64,000 bases of DNA from Streptomyces agglomeratus (GCF_001746415.1 NZ_MEHJ01000001.1:6764501-6828500); one strand, 5' to 3'. Numbered from the stretch's first letter, positions 7,482 through 17,015 are shown. Translations and numbers: made by a program. Notes: a model not told the origin generated them from the letters alone.

Positions 7482-7997
7482 TCAACGCCCGTACGTCTCG
7501 CGGCAGATGCGGCTCTCGGGGCTGCCGGGCCGCCAGCCGCCGTACCCCTCGCCCAGGGCGCACACGTCCGCTCCCGCGCCGGTAGCGGCTGCGGGCAGGG
7601 ACGGGACTACGCGCGGCACCGGGACGGCGACCTCAGGGGGTGCGGGCGCCACGGGGACGGCGGGAGCGGGCCGCGCGGGAGGCGGGGCCGGCTTCGCGGC
7701 CGGCCGCCCGGGCGGCTTTGGCGCGGCGGTCTGGCGCACCGCCGGGGCCTCCCGGGGCTCCTCTCGGGGCGCGGCCTTCTCCGGGGGCTGGAGCGCGGCG
7801 TCCAGGGCCTGCCGGGCGGGAGCCTGGACGATCTGCGGCTGTACGTCCTGGCCGCCGGGGAGCGGCGCGGCGTCCGCCCGGGGGACTGCGGCGGGCGAGG
7901 GGGCGGGCTCCACCGCCACGCAGCCGGTGACGGTGGCGGAGACGGCCGAGACCGCCACACCCATAAGGATCTTCACTGTGGTTCTCGTTCGGTGCAC
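7482..7997 (-). CDS. Proline/alanine-rich lipoprotein
   Basis: 171-aa secreted protein. The signal peptide ends in VTGC (about residue 26), a lipobox. A long Pro/Ala-rich disordered spacer (about residues 30-145) carries a short C-terminal module with two Cys (ADVCALGEGYGGW and RICRETYGR). The module probably forms a disulfide-bonded tip held away from the membrane across the peptidoglycan. Function unknown; similar small Cys-containing C-terminal tips occur in many Streptomyces proteins. Confidence 0.75.
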   Translation of the reverse strand: MHRTRTTVKILMGVAVSAVSATVTGCVAVEPAPSPAAVPRADAAPLPGGQDVQPQIVQAPARQALDAALQPPEKAAPREEPREAPAVRQTAAPKPPGRPAAKPAPPPARPAPAVPVAPAPPEVAVPVPRVVPSLPAAATGAGADVCALGEGYGGWRPGSPESRICRETYGR

Positions 7998-8091
7998 GCG
8001 CGCAACTCTGGTGGGCCGGAGGCTCTTTTCGCCTACGTGCGAAGGAGATTGGCCCGCACGAGTGATCCGGCGGCCGTCGCGCGGACGCCGG

Positions 8092-8613
8092 TCAGTCGCC
8101 CGTCGTGCCGTCGATCCGCTCGCGCAGCAGGTCCGCGTGGCCGTTGTGGCGGGCGTACTCCTCGATCATGTGGACGTAGATCCAGCGGAGGTTGTAGGTC
8201 TTCCCGCTGCGGTGCTTTCCTCCGCCGATGTGGTCCAGCGAGTGCGGCGCGGCCAGCTCGCGCGCCCGGTCGATCGCTGCCCGCCAGGTGGAGTGCGCCT
8301 CCTGCCAGGTGTCCTCGGCGGTGACGTGGAAGTCCCCGTCGGGATCCTCGTCGCTGTAGTACAGCGGCGGCGCGTCCTCGTCGCCGAGCACCCGGTGGAA
8401 CCAGCCCCGCTCGACCTCCGTCATGTGCCGCACGAGCCCGAGCAGCGACATGCTCGAAGGCGGTACGGCGGCCTCTCGCAGCTGCTCCTCGCTCAGACCC
8501 GCGCACTTGAGCGCCAGCGTCTCGCGGTGGAACTCCAGCCAGCTCTCCAGCATCTCCCGTTCCGCGGCGGTGGTGGAGGGATCAATACGTCCGGTAGTCG
8601 TCATGGCAGCCAT
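8092..8613 (-). CDS. DinB superfamily (DUF664) protein
   Basis: 173-aa four-helix-bundle protein of the DinB/YfiT family. Putative metal-binding His residues are in VRHMTEVERGWFH and IEEYARHNGHADLLRERI. Actinobacterial members include mycothiol-dependent enzymes, but this activity is not readable here. I chose ATG 8613 because GGTGAG stands 5 bases upstream; GTG 8619 and ATG 8604 are also possible. Confidence 0.85.
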   Translation of the reverse strand: MAAMTTTGRIDPSTTAAEREMLESWLEFHRETLALKCAGLSEEQLREAAVPPSSMSLLGLVRHMTEVERGWFHRVLGDEDAPPLYYSDEDPDGDFHVTAEDTWQEAHSTWRAAIDRARELAAPHSLDHIGGGKHRSGKTYNLRWIYVHMIEEYARHNGHADLLRERIDGTTGD

Positions 8614-8645
8614 CGTCACTCACCGGTCCACCCCGCCGCCAGCCC

Positions 8646-9260
8646 TTATGTGCCCGCGCCCGCGGCGCCGAGCATGCCGCGCAGCAACTCACCGAAGCCC
8701 TTGCGCAGTTCCTCCTCGCTGGGCACGGCGGAGTGGTACGAACCGGCCGCGCAGGAGAACATCAGCCCCTCGCACCACGCCACCAGTGACAGGGCGTGCC
8801 GCTCCGGCTCCCGCGAACCGACCGCCGCCATCAGCGCGTTGAGCGGCTCACGGAAGTGGTGGCGGCCCGCGGCATCGTAGAACTCGCGCAGCTCGGGCCG
8901 GCGCGTCGCCTCCAGGCCCAGTTCGTACCGGGCGACGAGCAGCTCGCGGTGGTGCGTCAAATGCCGGTGCAGGACCAGGGCGAGGGCGCCGACGATGCCG
9001 TCGAGCCCCGCCGACGGCGCGGGCATCTCGTCGAGCGCGAGCACCCGGGTCTCGCGTTCGGCCAGCCGCCGCACCGTCGCCTCCAGCAGCGCCTGCCGCG
9101 TGCGGGCGTAGTTGGACGTCGAGCCCTGCGGCAGCCCGGCACGTTCGTCCACCGCCCGGTGGGTCAGCCCGCGCATGCCGCGCTCGACGAGCAGGGTCAG
9201 GGCGGCGTCGGTGATCAGCTCGGGGCGGGAGCGGCCCATGGCGGTGGTGCGTGCGGTCAT
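8646..9260 (-). CDS. TetR family transcriptional regulator
   Basis: 204-aa TetR-type repressor. The N-terminal HTH is recognisable (ELITDAALTLLVERGMRGLTHRAVDERAGLPQGSTSNYARTRQALL), followed by an all-helical ligand-binding domain. Divergent from an FAD monooxygenase gene with two 14-base palindromes between them, so it probably represses both. The ligand is likely the monooxygenase substrate. The start could also be the internal ATG at 9239. Confidence 0.9.
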   Translation of the reverse strand: MTARTTAMGRSRPELITDAALTLLVERGMRGLTHRAVDERAGLPQGSTSNYARTRQALLEATVRRLAERETRVLALDEMPAPSAGLDGIVGALALVLHRHLTHHRELLVARYELGLEATRRPELREFYDAAGRHHFREPLNALMAAVGSREPERHALSLVAWCEGLMFSCAAGSYHSAVPSEEELRKGFGELLRGMLGAAGAGT

Positions 9261-9281
9261 GGGAACCAATCTACCGCGCCG

Positions 9282-9323
9282 ACTACACCTGTAGTACGCT
9301 CCTGGGGTCACTACAGGTGTAGT
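9282..9323. promoter_or_regulatory. Double TetR operator
   Basis: ACTACACCTGTAGT (9282-9295) and ACTACAGGTGTAGT (9310-9323) are each inverted repeats (ACTACA/TGTAGT arms) and mirror one another, 28 bases centre to centre. They fill the space between the TetR start (9260) and the monooxygenase start (9339). Confidence 0.8.
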
Positions 9324-9338
9324 TGCCGAGGAGGAGTC

Positions 9339-10592
9339 ATGGCCCCCATCAGCCCCCCGCAGCAGGACCGGCCCCACGCCGTCGTCGTAGGAAGCGGCAT
9401 CGGCGGCCTGACCGCCGCGGTAGCCCTCCATCAGCGCGGCTGGCGCGTCACCGTCCTGGAGCGCGCCGAGGCCGTCGAAGCGGTCGGCGCCGGCATCGCG
9501 CTCGCCCCCAACGGCCACCACGCCCTCGACGTCATCGGCCTGGGCGAGGAGATCCGTGAGCTGGCCGCCTGGCAGGGAGACGGCGGTATGCGTTCCCCCG
9601 ACGGCCGCTGGCTCGCCCGTACCAACAGCGCCGCCGCCGCCGAGCGCTTCGGCGGTCCCCTCGTCCTCGTCCACCGCGCCACCCTCGTCGACCGCCTCAT
9701 CGCCCGGCTGCCCGACGGCTCCCTGCGCACCGGGTGCCCGGCGACACCGGCCGACCCCGGAGTGGCGGGCGGCCGCCCCGCCGTGGTCACCACTCCCGAC
9801 GGGGACATCGAGGCGGACCTCGTCGTCGGCGCCGACGGCATCAACTCCGCGATGCGCCGCGCCCTCTTCCCCCAGCACCCCGGACCCGCCTACTCCGGGA
9901 TCACCACCTGGCGCGTGGTCGTGCCGGACCTCGGCGTCCCCTTCGCACCGCACGAGTCCTGGGGCCGCGGCTCCCTGTGGGGCAGCCAGCCGCTGAAGGA
10001 CGGCCGGATCTACGCGTACGCCGCCGCCGTCGCCCCCGCCGGGGACCGGTCACCCGACGGCGAGAAGGCGGAACTCCTGCGCAGGTTCGGCGACTGGCAC
10101 CAGCCCGTCCCCCGGATCATCGACGCGGCCGGCCCCGGCCAGGTCCTGCGCCACGACGTGCACCACCTGATCACGCCGCTGCCCGCCTTCCACCGTGGCC
10201 GGACCGCGCTGCTCGGCGACGCCGCGCACGCCATGTGCCCGATGCTGGGCCAGGGCGGCAACCAGGCCATCGAGGACGGCATCGTCCTCGCCCACCACCT
10301 CCCCGACGTGGACGGCCTCGGGACCGGCCTCGCCGCGTACTCCGCCGACCGGCTGCCGCGCACCACCGGCATCGTCCGCCAGTCCGCACGGGTCGCGAAG
10401 CTGGTGGCCCTCCGCAGCGCCCCGGCCGTCGCCGTACGCGACACCCTGATGCGCCTCGCCGGCCTCGGCCCGGGCCTCGCCCTGCGCACCTTCGACGGCA
10501 TCGCGGACTGGCTGCCGCCGCAGCGCACGTATGCTGCCGGGGCGCGGGACCGGCGGGTCCGCGATCACCAGGCACATCAGGCACAGCGTTAG
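9339..10592 (+). CDS. FAD-dependent aromatic monooxygenase
   Basis: 417-aa class A flavoprotein monooxygenase. Dinucleotide-binding GSGIGG is near residue 20, DG in VVGADGINSAMR, and the FAD ribityl motif LLGDAAHAMCPMLGQGGNQAIEDG in the C-terminal half. These enzymes hydroxylate aromatic or polyketide-like compounds with NAD(P)H. GAGGAG stands 4 bases before ATG 9339. Control by the divergent TetR gene through the double operator is expected. The substrate is unknown; detoxification is as likely as biosynthesis. Confidence 0.9.
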   Translation: MAPISPPQQDRPHAVVVGSGIGGLTAAVALHQRGWRVTVLERAEAVEAVGAGIALAPNGHHALDVIGLGEEIRELAAWQGDGGMRSPDGRWLARTNSAAAAERFGGPLVLVHRATLVDRLIARLPDGSLRTGCPATPADPGVAGGRPAVVTTPDGDIEADLVVGADGINSAMRRALFPQHPGPAYSGITTWRVVVPDLGVPFAPHESWGRGSLWGSQPLKDGRIYAYAAAVAPAGDRSPDGEKAELLRRFGDWHQPVPRIIDAAGPGQVLRHDVHHLITPLPAFHRGRTALLGDAAHAMCPMLGQGGNQAIEDGIVLAHHLPDVDGLGTGLAAYSADRLPRTTGIVRQSARVAKLVALRSAPAVAVRDTLMRLAGLGPGLALRTFDGIADWLPPQRTYAAGARDRRVRDHQAHQAQR

Positions 10593-10603
10593 GGAGACCC
10601 CCC

Positions 10604-11512
10604 GTGAAGGTCGGCGTCATCGGGCTCGGAGACATCGCCCAGAAGGCATACCTGCCCGTACTGACCACCCGTCCGGGGCTCGAACTGCACCTTCAGACCC
10701 GCACGCCCGCCACCCTCGCGCTCGTCGCCGCGACGTACCGGGTCCCCGGCGAGCAGTGCCACACCGCGCTCGACGCGCTGCTCGCCCAGGGCCTGGACGC
10801 CGCCTTCGTGCACGCGCCCACCGCCGTGCACCCCGAGATCGTGACGCGGCTCCTGGAAGCGGGCGTACCGACGTACGTCGACAAGCCGCTCGCCTACGAA
10901 CTCGCCGCATCCGAGCGGCTCGTACGGCTTGCCGAGGGGCGCGGCGTCAGCCTCGCCGTCGGCTTCAACCGGCGCCTCGCGCCGGGGTACGCGCAGTGCG
11001 CCGAGCACCCCCGCGACCTGATCATCATGCAGAAGAACCGCGTCGGCCTGCCGGAGGACCCGCGCACCCTCGTCCTCGACGACTTCATCCACGTCGTCGA
11101 CACCCTGCGCTTCCTCGTCCCCGGCACGATCGACCACATCGACGTGCGGGCCAGGGTCGAGGAAGGGCTGATGCACCACGTCGTCCTCCAGCTCTCCGGC
11201 GACGGGTTCACCGCCATCGGCACCATGAACCGGAGGAACGGCTCCACCGAGGAGATCCTCGAAATCTCCGGCCAGGACACGAAGCGCCAGGTCCTCAACC
11301 TCGCCGAGGTCGTCGACCACAGGGGACAGCCGACCGTACGCCGCCGCGGCGACTGGGTCCCGGTGGCCCGTCAGCGCGGCATCGAGCAGTCCGTCGACAC
11401 GTTCCTCGACGCCGTACGGGCCGGCGAACTCCTCAGCGCCCGGGACGCGCTGCTGACGCACGAGCTGTGCGAGCGGGTGGTCCTGGCGGCGGAGGAGCAG
11501 CGCGCCGCCTGA
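10604..11512 (+). CDS. Gfo/Idh/MocA family oxidoreductase
   Basis: 302-aa NAD(P)-dependent oxidoreductase. Rossmann motif GVIGLGDIAQKAYLP lies at the N-terminus and the family signature DKPLAYE (equivalent of EKP) in the middle. AGGGAG precedes GTG 10604. It lies 11 bases behind the monooxygenase stop and is probably cotranscribed. The last 80 bases overlap the convergent lnt gene. Substrate unknown. Confidence 0.88.
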   Translation: MKVGVIGLGDIAQKAYLPVLTTRPGLELHLQTRTPATLALVAATYRVPGEQCHTALDALLAQGLDAAFVHAPTAVHPEIVTRLLEAGVPTYVDKPLAYELAASERLVRLAEGRGVSLAVGFNRRLAPGYAQCAEHPRDLIIMQKNRVGLPEDPRTLVLDDFIHVVDTLRFLVPGTIDHIDVRARVEEGLMHHVVLQLSGDGFTAIGTMNRRNGSTEEILEISGQDTKRQVLNLAEVVDHRGQPTVRRRGDWVPVARQRGIEQSVDTFLDAVRAGELLSARDALLTHELCERVVLAAEEQRAA

Positions 11513-13016
11513 GGGCCCGTACGGCTCCGGCCGCGCCTAGCAGGACCAGCACGGCGAGCGCCCCGTGAACGGGCCAGTCGCCGGCCCTGACGTACACCGT
11601 CGAGCCCTCGGCCAGCGGGACGTCGTACACGACCGACGCACTCGCGTCCGTCCCCAGCGGCGAGCCGGCCCGCTCGCCTCGGGGGCCGAACACCGCGCTG
11701 ACGCCGGTGAGCGTCGCGTGCACCACGGGGCGGCCGTTCTCGGCGGCCCGCAGCGCGGCGAGCGAGGCGTGCTGCTCGGGCGCCCAGCTGTGCTGGAACG
11801 TGGACGTCGCCGACTGGGTGACCAGCACCTGCGCGCCGCGCCGGGTCAACTCCCTGCTCATGTCGGGGAACGCCGACTCGAAGCACACCAGAGGACCGAC
11901 GCGCAGCCCGCCGACGCCGCCGCCGGGGAGCGTCATCACCACGGGGCTCGTACCGCGCCTGCGGTCCTCGCCCGCGGCCTTGCCCACCGCCGTCGCCCAG
12001 CCGAGCAGGGAACGCGCCGGAACGTACTCGCCGAAGGGGACCAGGCGCATCTTGTCGTACCGCCCGCCGGTGACGCCCTCCGGGCCGACCAGCACCGAAC
12101 TCTTGAAGATCCCCGGCCGGTCGGAGCGCCGCGCGTCCACATTGACCAGCACTTCGGCGCCCACCAGGCGGGAGAGGGCGGCGAGCCTGGCCGCGAGGTC
12201 GGGCCGCTCGGTCAGGTCCGCCCCGACGCTGCTCTCGCCCCACACCACCAGGTCGGGGTCCCGGCCCGCCAGGTCCCGGGTGAGGGCCTCGCTGAGCGCG
12301 AACCGCCGCTCGGGACCGCTGACGACACCCGGCTGTACGACCGCCACCCGTACCCGGCCCGTCTGCTCGGGGCGCGGCGCCCACGCCGACACCGCCCCCA
12401 CCGCGACGGCGCACGCCACGAGCGCGGCCACCACCGGCCTGCGGGCGGCGGGCGCGGTCAGCAGAACGACGACGCCGGTGTTGACCGCTACCACCAGCAG
12501 GCTCACCAGCCACACACCGCCGACCGAGACCAGCCGCAGCGCCGGCGCGACCTGCCACTGGCTCGAACCGAGCAGCCCCCACGGGCCGCCCAAACCCTCC
12601 CAGGACCGCACCAGTTCGGCCATCAGCCAGCCGGACGGCACGACGGCGAGCGCGGCCGTCGCACGCCGGACCGACGGCGCGCCGCCCAGCGTCCACCGGA
12701 CCAGCCAGCCCCACGGCAGCCACAGCAGCGCCAGCAGACCCGCCAGGACCACGATGAACACATGGAGGCTCGGCATCAGCCAGTGATGTACGGCGATCAT
12801 GAAGCCGGTGGCGCCGAGCCAGCCGTCCAGCGCCGCCCGCCGGCCCGTCGGCGCCGAGCGGATCAGAAGCATCCACGGCACGAGGGCCACGTACGCGAAC
12901 CACCAGAGGGAGGGCGCGGGGAAGGCGAGCGCGGGCAGGGCTCCGACCGCCACCGCGACGAGGCCGCGCCACCAGGGCGACGACAGCCAGTGCCACCGGC
13001 CGGCCGGAATTCGCAT
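11433..13016 (-). CDS. lnt: Apolipoprotein N-acyltransferase
   Basis: 527-aa integral membrane enzyme that N-acylates the Cys of lipoproteins. The N-terminal half has about six hydrophobic segments; the C-terminal half is a nitrilase-type domain with a Glu-Lys-Cys triad: Glu in VVWGESS, Lys in YDKMRLVPFGEYVP, Cys in PLVCFESAFPD. One more membrane segment and a basic/Pro-rich tail follow. The 3' end overlaps the convergent oxidoreductase gene by 80 bases. The tail beyond the last membrane segment is low complexity. Confidence 0.92.
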   Translation of the reverse strand: MRIPAGRWHWLSSPWWRGLVAVAVGALPALAFPAPSLWWFAYVALVPWMLLIRSAPTGRRAALDGWLGATGFMIAVHHWLMPSLHVFIVVLAGLLALLWLPWGWLVRWTLGGAPSVRRATAALAVVPSGWLMAELVRSWEGLGGPWGLLGSSQWQVAPALRLVSVGGVWLVSLLVVAVNTGVVVLLTAPAARRPVVAALVACAVAVGAVSAWAPRPEQTGRVRVAVVQPGVVSGPERRFALSEALTRDLAGRDPDLVVWGESSVGADLTERPDLAARLAALSRLVGAEVLVNVDARRSDRPGIFKSSVLVGPEGVTGGRYDKMRLVPFGEYVPARSLLGWATAVGKAAGEDRRRGTSPVVMTLPGGGVGGLRVGPLVCFESAFPDMSRELTRRGAQVLVTQSATSTFQHSWAPEQHASLAALRAAENGRPVVHATLTGVSAVFGPRGERAGSPLGTDASASVVYDVPLAEGSTVYVRAGDWPVHGALAVLVLLGAAGAVRALRRRAAPPPPGPPARTARASAARPGR

Positions 13017-13148
13017 GCGCGCGCCTCCTCGTCCTGCCGCTCTGCCCCGTGAGGAGTCCCGGAACAGTCCCTGCCACCAGTGTGGGGGAGCGCGGCGATC
13101 GCGGACAGTGTGCCCGCGACCGGCCGGGCGTAACAGGAACCCCGCACG

Positions 13149-13667
13149 TCAGAGCGTGGTGCGCCGCCACTTCTCCCGTACGACCACCGAGCTGATGCGC
13201 CAGCCGTCCTCCGTACGCATCAGGCCGAAGGCGTAGCGTCCGCCCGAGAAGAAGTTGGGCTCCGTCGGCTGCCGCGAGCCGTCGCCGGACGCGGCGCCGT
13301 CGGCCGTGGTGTCGTCGGCCTCGATGTCGTCGGGCACGGTTTCGAGCCGCATCGGATTCAGGTAGTCGGCCTGGAGCGCCGCGCGGTCCCCAGCGTTGCC
13401 GTCGAGGCGATCGAGCCGCAGCCGCCGGTTGACGATGAGGTGCTGGCGTACGGGAAAGAGCCGCATCGTCTCCGCCAGCCAGCCCGCGACTTCGGCGGCC
13501 GGCCCCTCGATGCCACCCGCGGTGCGGTAGTCGGCCCGGCCTCCGGGGGTGAACAGGGCCCGGTAGCCGGACCAGTTGGCGTCGTCCACGGCCACCGCGT
13601 ATCCGGTGATCACCGCGTCGATGGCCAGGCTGTCCATTACGGTCGCGAGCTCCACACGCTGCGTCAT
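13149..13667 (-). CDS. SnoaL-like/NTF2-like domain protein
   Basis: 172-aa protein with the NTF2/SnoaL_4 pattern: [33 protein letters not shown] at the start and [27 protein letters not shown] at the end. Such folds act as small enzymes or binding proteins. An acidic insert (about residues 115-140) separates the strands. It stands 132 bases before the lnt start on the same strand; no strong terminator is seen between them. Function unknown. Confidence 0.8.
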   Translation of the reverse strand: MTQRVELATVMDSLAIDAVITGYAVAVDDANWSGYRALFTPGGRADYRTAGGIEGPAAEVAGWLAETMRLFPVRQHLIVNRRLRLDRLDGNAGDRAALQADYLNPMRLETVPDDIEADDTTADGAASGDGSRQPTEPNFFSGGRYAFGLMRTEDGWRISSVVVREKWRRTTL

Positions 13668-13866
13668 CGGCCCAGTCTCCGGCAGCGGGCGTCCTGAGCC
13701 AAGGGCCGCGCACGCCCCCGACCTGACGCCGACGCCTCCCACGGCGGGGGCGGTCGGCTTGAGCGCCGGTGGACAGGGGCTCGGCGATCTCTTGCCGACG
13801 GGTCCCTCGTTGAGCATCCGCAGCGTCCGGCGAAGGCGCCGGTGGTGCGGCAGTGGGGCGGCCGGG

Positions 13867-14040
13867 CTAGGCCGCTTCGGCGACCTCGCCGCGTACGGCC
13901 GCGGCCCACTGGAGCAGCAGCGTCTCGTACTCGTCCGCGGGCCATGCCTCGTCGGCGCGCGACTCCACCAGAGCGCGAATGGCTTCATTCGCCTCGGTCA
14001 GGGGTCGCACGGAACCAACCGGCGGGGGAGTGCGGTACAT
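13867..14040 (-). CDS. Small conserved-looking protein (57 aa)
   Basis: 57-aa ORF on the minus strand from ATG 14040 to TAG at 13867-13869. Composition is typical for a real Streptomyces gene, with high third-position GC. It is amphipathic and helical ([13 protein letters not shown] and [14 protein letters not shown]), with aromatic residues in AWPADEYE. The space between the SnoaL-like gene and the pentapeptide gene is otherwise empty. I recall similar small proteins as widespread in Streptomyces; function unknown. Confidence 0.65.
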   Translation of the reverse strand: MYRTPPPVGSVRPLTEANEAIRALVESRADEAWPADEYETLLLQWAAAVRGEVAEAA

Positions 14041-14163
14041 GAGACAAGACTACGGCCAGGTACTGACAGTGAGCACCGGAACGGCAGTGTCTTTCCTCGC
14101 ACTAAGCTTGATCGCCGGGCGCCGGGCGGCGCCGTTCCGGCACACACCAGGAGATCGCACACC

Positions 14164-15027
14164 TTGTCCGAGCAGCGCGTTCATGCCCAGTCCGTCCCCG
14201 GCCGTGAGGGTCTCGACCTGCGAGCCGACTGCGCCGACTGCTTCGGACTGTGCTGTGTCGCACTCGCCTTCACGGCCTCCGCCGACTTCGCGGCCGACAA
14301 GGACGCCGGGCAGCCCTGCACCCACCTGCGGACCGACTTCCGCTGCGGCATCCACGAGCGCCTGAGGCCGGAGGGCTACCAGGGCTGCACGGTGTACGAG
14401 TGCTTCGGCGCCGGGCAGCGGATATCGCAGATCACGTACGCGGGCCGGGACTGGCGCGAGGCCCCCGGCACCGCCCGGCAGATGTTCGCGCTGCTCCCGG
14501 TCGTGCGGCAGCTCCACGAGCTGCTCTGGTACCTCACCGAGGCGCTGGCCCTGGAACCGGCCCGCCCGCTCCACGGCGACCTGCGCGCCGCGCTGACCAG
14601 GATCGAGCGCCTCACCGAGGGCACGCCCGGGGAACTGCTCGCCCTGGACGTGGCCGAGCACCGGCAGGAGGTCAACGCGCTTCTTCTGCGTACGAGCGAA
14701 CTGGTGCGGGCCGGCGCCACGAAGGACGCCAGGGGCAGGAAGAGCGGCAGGAAGAAGGACCGCAGGGGCGCCGACCTCATCGGCGCGAACCTCAGGGGCG
14801 CCGACCTGCACGGCGCCAACCTCAGGGGGGCGTACCTGATCGGCGCCGACCTCCGGGGCGCCGACCTGAGGGTGGCCGACCTCATAGGCGCCGACCTCCG
14901 CGATGCCGACCTCTCGGGCGCCGACCTCACCGGCGCCTTCTTCCTCACCCAGTCGCAGCTGAACGCGGCGAAGGGCGACGCCGGCACCAGGCTTCCGCCC
15001 GCACTGACGCGCCCTGCGCACTGGTGA
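14164..15027 (+). CDS. Pentapeptide-repeat protein with N-terminal Cys cluster
   Basis: 287-aa protein. The N-terminal region carries a Cys cluster (CADCFGLCC, about residues 20-30, then CTHL, CGIHE, CTVYECF), suggesting metal or Fe-S binding. A helical middle and a basic linker (about residues 190-200) follow. About ten tandem pentapeptides A(D/N)LxG (residues 203-255) form a right-handed beta-helix. The probable start is TTG 14164 with AGGAGA 10 bases upstream; no closer ATG or GTG fits the start of similarity. Pentapeptide proteins can mimic DNA (gyrase protection), but the Cys domain makes another role possible. Confidence 0.8.
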   Translation: MSEQRVHAQSVPGREGLDLRADCADCFGLCCVALAFTASADFAADKDAGQPCTHLRTDFRCGIHERLRPEGYQGCTVYECFGAGQRISQITYAGRDWREAPGTARQMFALLPVVRQLHELLWYLTEALALEPARPLHGDLRAALTRIERLTEGTPGELLALDVAEHRQEVNALLLRTSELVRAGATKDARGRKSGRKKDRRGADLIGANLRGADLHGANLRGAYLIGADLRGADLRVADLIGADLRDADLSGADLTGAFFLTQSQLNAAKGDAGTRLPPALTRPAHW

Positions 15028-15042
15028 CGAGAGCCGCCCGGA

Positions 15043-15918
15043 TCAGCCCGCCGACTCGCCCGCGTGGGGGCTCAGCGTGTCGGTGCCGACCAGGACGAAC
15101 AGCAGGATGCCGAGCAGGATCCGGTAGATCACGAACGGCATGAAGCTCTTGGTCGTGATGAACTTCATGAACCACGCGATCACCGCGTACCCGACCACGA
15201 AGGCGATGATCGTCGCGAAGATCGTCGGGCCCCAGGACACATGGCCGCCCTCGCTCGCGTCCTTCAGCTCGAAGGCACCGGACGCCAGCACCGCGGGGAT
15301 GGCCAGCAGGAACGAGTAGCGTGCCGCCGCCTCGCGGGTGTAGCCCATCAGCAGTCCGCCGCTGATCGTCGCGCCGGAGCGGGAGACGCCCGGGATCAGG
15401 GCCATGGCCTGGCAGACGCCGAAGATCAGGCCGTCCCGGACGCCCAGCTCCTTGAGCGTCTTGCGCTCCCTGATCGCGCGGTGCTTGCCGCCGGCCTCGT
15501 CGCGGGCCGCGAGGCGGTCGGCGATGCCGAGGACGATGCCCATGACGATCAGGGTGGTGGCGATCAGCCGCAGGTCGCGGAAGGGCCCCTCGATGTGGTC
15601 CTTGAGGGTGACGCCGAGCACGCCGATGGGGATGGAGCCGACGATGACGAGCCAGCCCATCTGGGCGTCGTGGTCACCGCGCATGGACCGGTCGACGAGG
15701 GACTTGCACCACGCGGAGACGATCCGGGCGATGTCCTTGCGGAAGTAGATGAGGACGGCTGCCTCGGTACCGATCTGAGTGATCGCGGTGAAGGCCGCAC
15801 CGGGGTCGTGCCAGCCGGCGAAGGCGGCTGTCAGTCGCAGGTGGGCGCTCGACGAGATCGGCAGAAACTCGGTGAGCCCCTGGACGAGTCCGAGGATGAA
15901 TGATTCGAACCAACTCAT
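15043..15918 (-). CDS. uppP: Undecaprenyl-diphosphatase
   Basis: 291-aa membrane phosphatase (BacA/UppP) that regenerates undecaprenyl phosphate for cell-wall precursor export. Both signature motifs are present: QGLTEFLPISSSAHL near the N-terminus and PGVSRSGATISGGLLMGYTREAAARYSF in the middle. About eight hydrophobic segments. Start ATG 15918 (MSWFESF) is chosen from the family's usual start. Confers some bacitracin tolerance when abundant. Confidence 0.95.
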   Translation of the reverse strand: MSWFESFILGLVQGLTEFLPISSSAHLRLTAAFAGWHDPGAAFTAITQIGTEAAVLIYFRKDIARIVSAWCKSLVDRSMRGDHDAQMGWLVIVGSIPIGVLGVTLKDHIEGPFRDLRLIATTLIVMGIVLGIADRLAARDEAGGKHRAIRERKTLKELGVRDGLIFGVCQAMALIPGVSRSGATISGGLLMGYTREAAARYSFLLAIPAVLASGAFELKDASEGGHVSWGPTIFATIIAFVVGYAVIAWFMKFITTKSFMPFVIYRILLGILLFVLVGTDTLSPHAGESAG

Positions 15919-16111
15919 GGGGCTAATGCCGTCCCGGATGTATTTGCGCAGCGGTGTGCAGCGTGCAGGTGCAGTCAAGGTCAGTTGGTGGGCAGCGTAT
16001 CGCCCGAAGATGTCGGCGCTGCGGGAAGCCCCCGACTGCGTACCCGATCAGGCGGGGAGGGGGCCCGCGGCCGTCCGGCCGGGCGCCGGGGCGTGCGGGA
16101 CCGGGAGCGCT

Positions 16112-16825
16112 TCAGACACCCGGCTGCCCGCCGCGCAGGCGGTGGCGCTTGCGCCAGGCGACCACCGCGGCGGCGAGCCCCGACAGGGCGATGAAGCCCA
16201 TCGCGATCAGGAAGGCGGGCGAGGTGGGGGACGACGCACTGCTGCCCGCGATGACGTACGCCGCCGTGTTCGGGATCGAACCGATCCCGGTGGCCAGCAG
16301 GAACGGGAGCCACCCCATGCGGGAAATGGCCGCGCAGTAGTTGGCCGCCGCGAACGGCACACCGGGGAACAGCCGGATGGCGAGCATCGTACGGAACCCG
16401 TGCCGGCTCAGCTGGCCGTCCGCCGCGAGCAGCGCCCGCCCGCGCAGCAGCGGTCGCAGCGCGTCCTGCCCGAGCAAGCGGCCCAGACCGAAGGCGATCC
16501 CGGCGCCGACGACCGTTCCGGCGACCGCGGCGGCGAGCCCGGCCTGGGAGCCGAAGAGCGCGCCGGCGGCCAGGTTGAGGATCGGACGCGGTACGAACGC
16601 CGCCGTGCACAGCCCGTACGCCGCCCCGAAGAGCACGACGGCGCCCGCGCCGCTCAACTGCGGTGGCCAGCCGGCACTCAGGAGCCGCTGCGGCTCGAAG
16701 ACCAGCACTGTCGTGAGCGCCGCCGCGAGCATCACCACGAGGAACGACAGCCGGGAGCGAGGGGAGAGCAGCTTTCGCGTGCGGCGGACAGTGAGCCCGG
16801 CGGGCGGGGCGGCGGTGTCGAGCAT
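16112..16825 (-). CDS. TVP38/TMEM64 family (SNARE-associated/DedA-like) membrane protein
   Basis: 237-aa integral membrane protein with about five hydrophobic segments. The family motif region is RLFPGVPFAAANYCAAISRMGWLPFLLATGIGSIPNTAAYVIAGSSA. TVP38/DedA proteins are lipid flippases or transporters; undecaprenyl phosphate translocation is known for some relatives. It lies head-to-tail with uppP, 193 bases apart, which fits a role in lipid-carrier handling, but this is inference. Confidence 0.85.
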   Translation of the reverse strand: MLDTAAPPAGLTVRRTRKLLSPRSRLSFLVVMLAAALTTVLVFEPQRLLSAGWPPQLSGAGAVVLFGAAYGLCTAAFVPRPILNLAAGALFGSQAGLAAAVAGTVVGAGIAFGLGRLLGQDALRPLLRGRALLAADGQLSRHGFRTMLAIRLFPGVPFAAANYCAAISRMGWLPFLLATGIGSIPNTAAYVIAGSSASSPTSPAFLIAMGFIALSGLAAAVVAWRKRHRLRGGQPGV

Positions 16826-16906
16826 CCGGGGAGACTAACCGACAAGCGGATGTGATCGCCGTAACGCGCACCGCGGGCGCCCGTAAGGCACACCGCACAC
16901 GCACGT

Positions 16907-16945
16907 ACGCCCACCGCACGCACCCGTGACGCCCACCGCACGCAC
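16907..16945. repeat. 17-base direct repeat
   Basis: ACGCCCACCGCACGCAC occurs at 16907-16923 and 16929-16945, upstream of the TVP38 gene and of the tuf3 region. The surrounding 190 bases (16826-17015) hold no other clear signal. Confidence 0.7.
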
Positions 16946-17015
16946 GGTCCCGCGCGGCCGGCCGGTGACGGATAAATCGTTCGACGTGCCGGGGCCCGTG
17001 GGCGAGGATCAGCCC

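Noticed and set aside
9339..11512. Start of a natural product cluster
   Set aside because: Only one monooxygenase and one oxidoreductase with no core synthase, carrier or tailoring genes.
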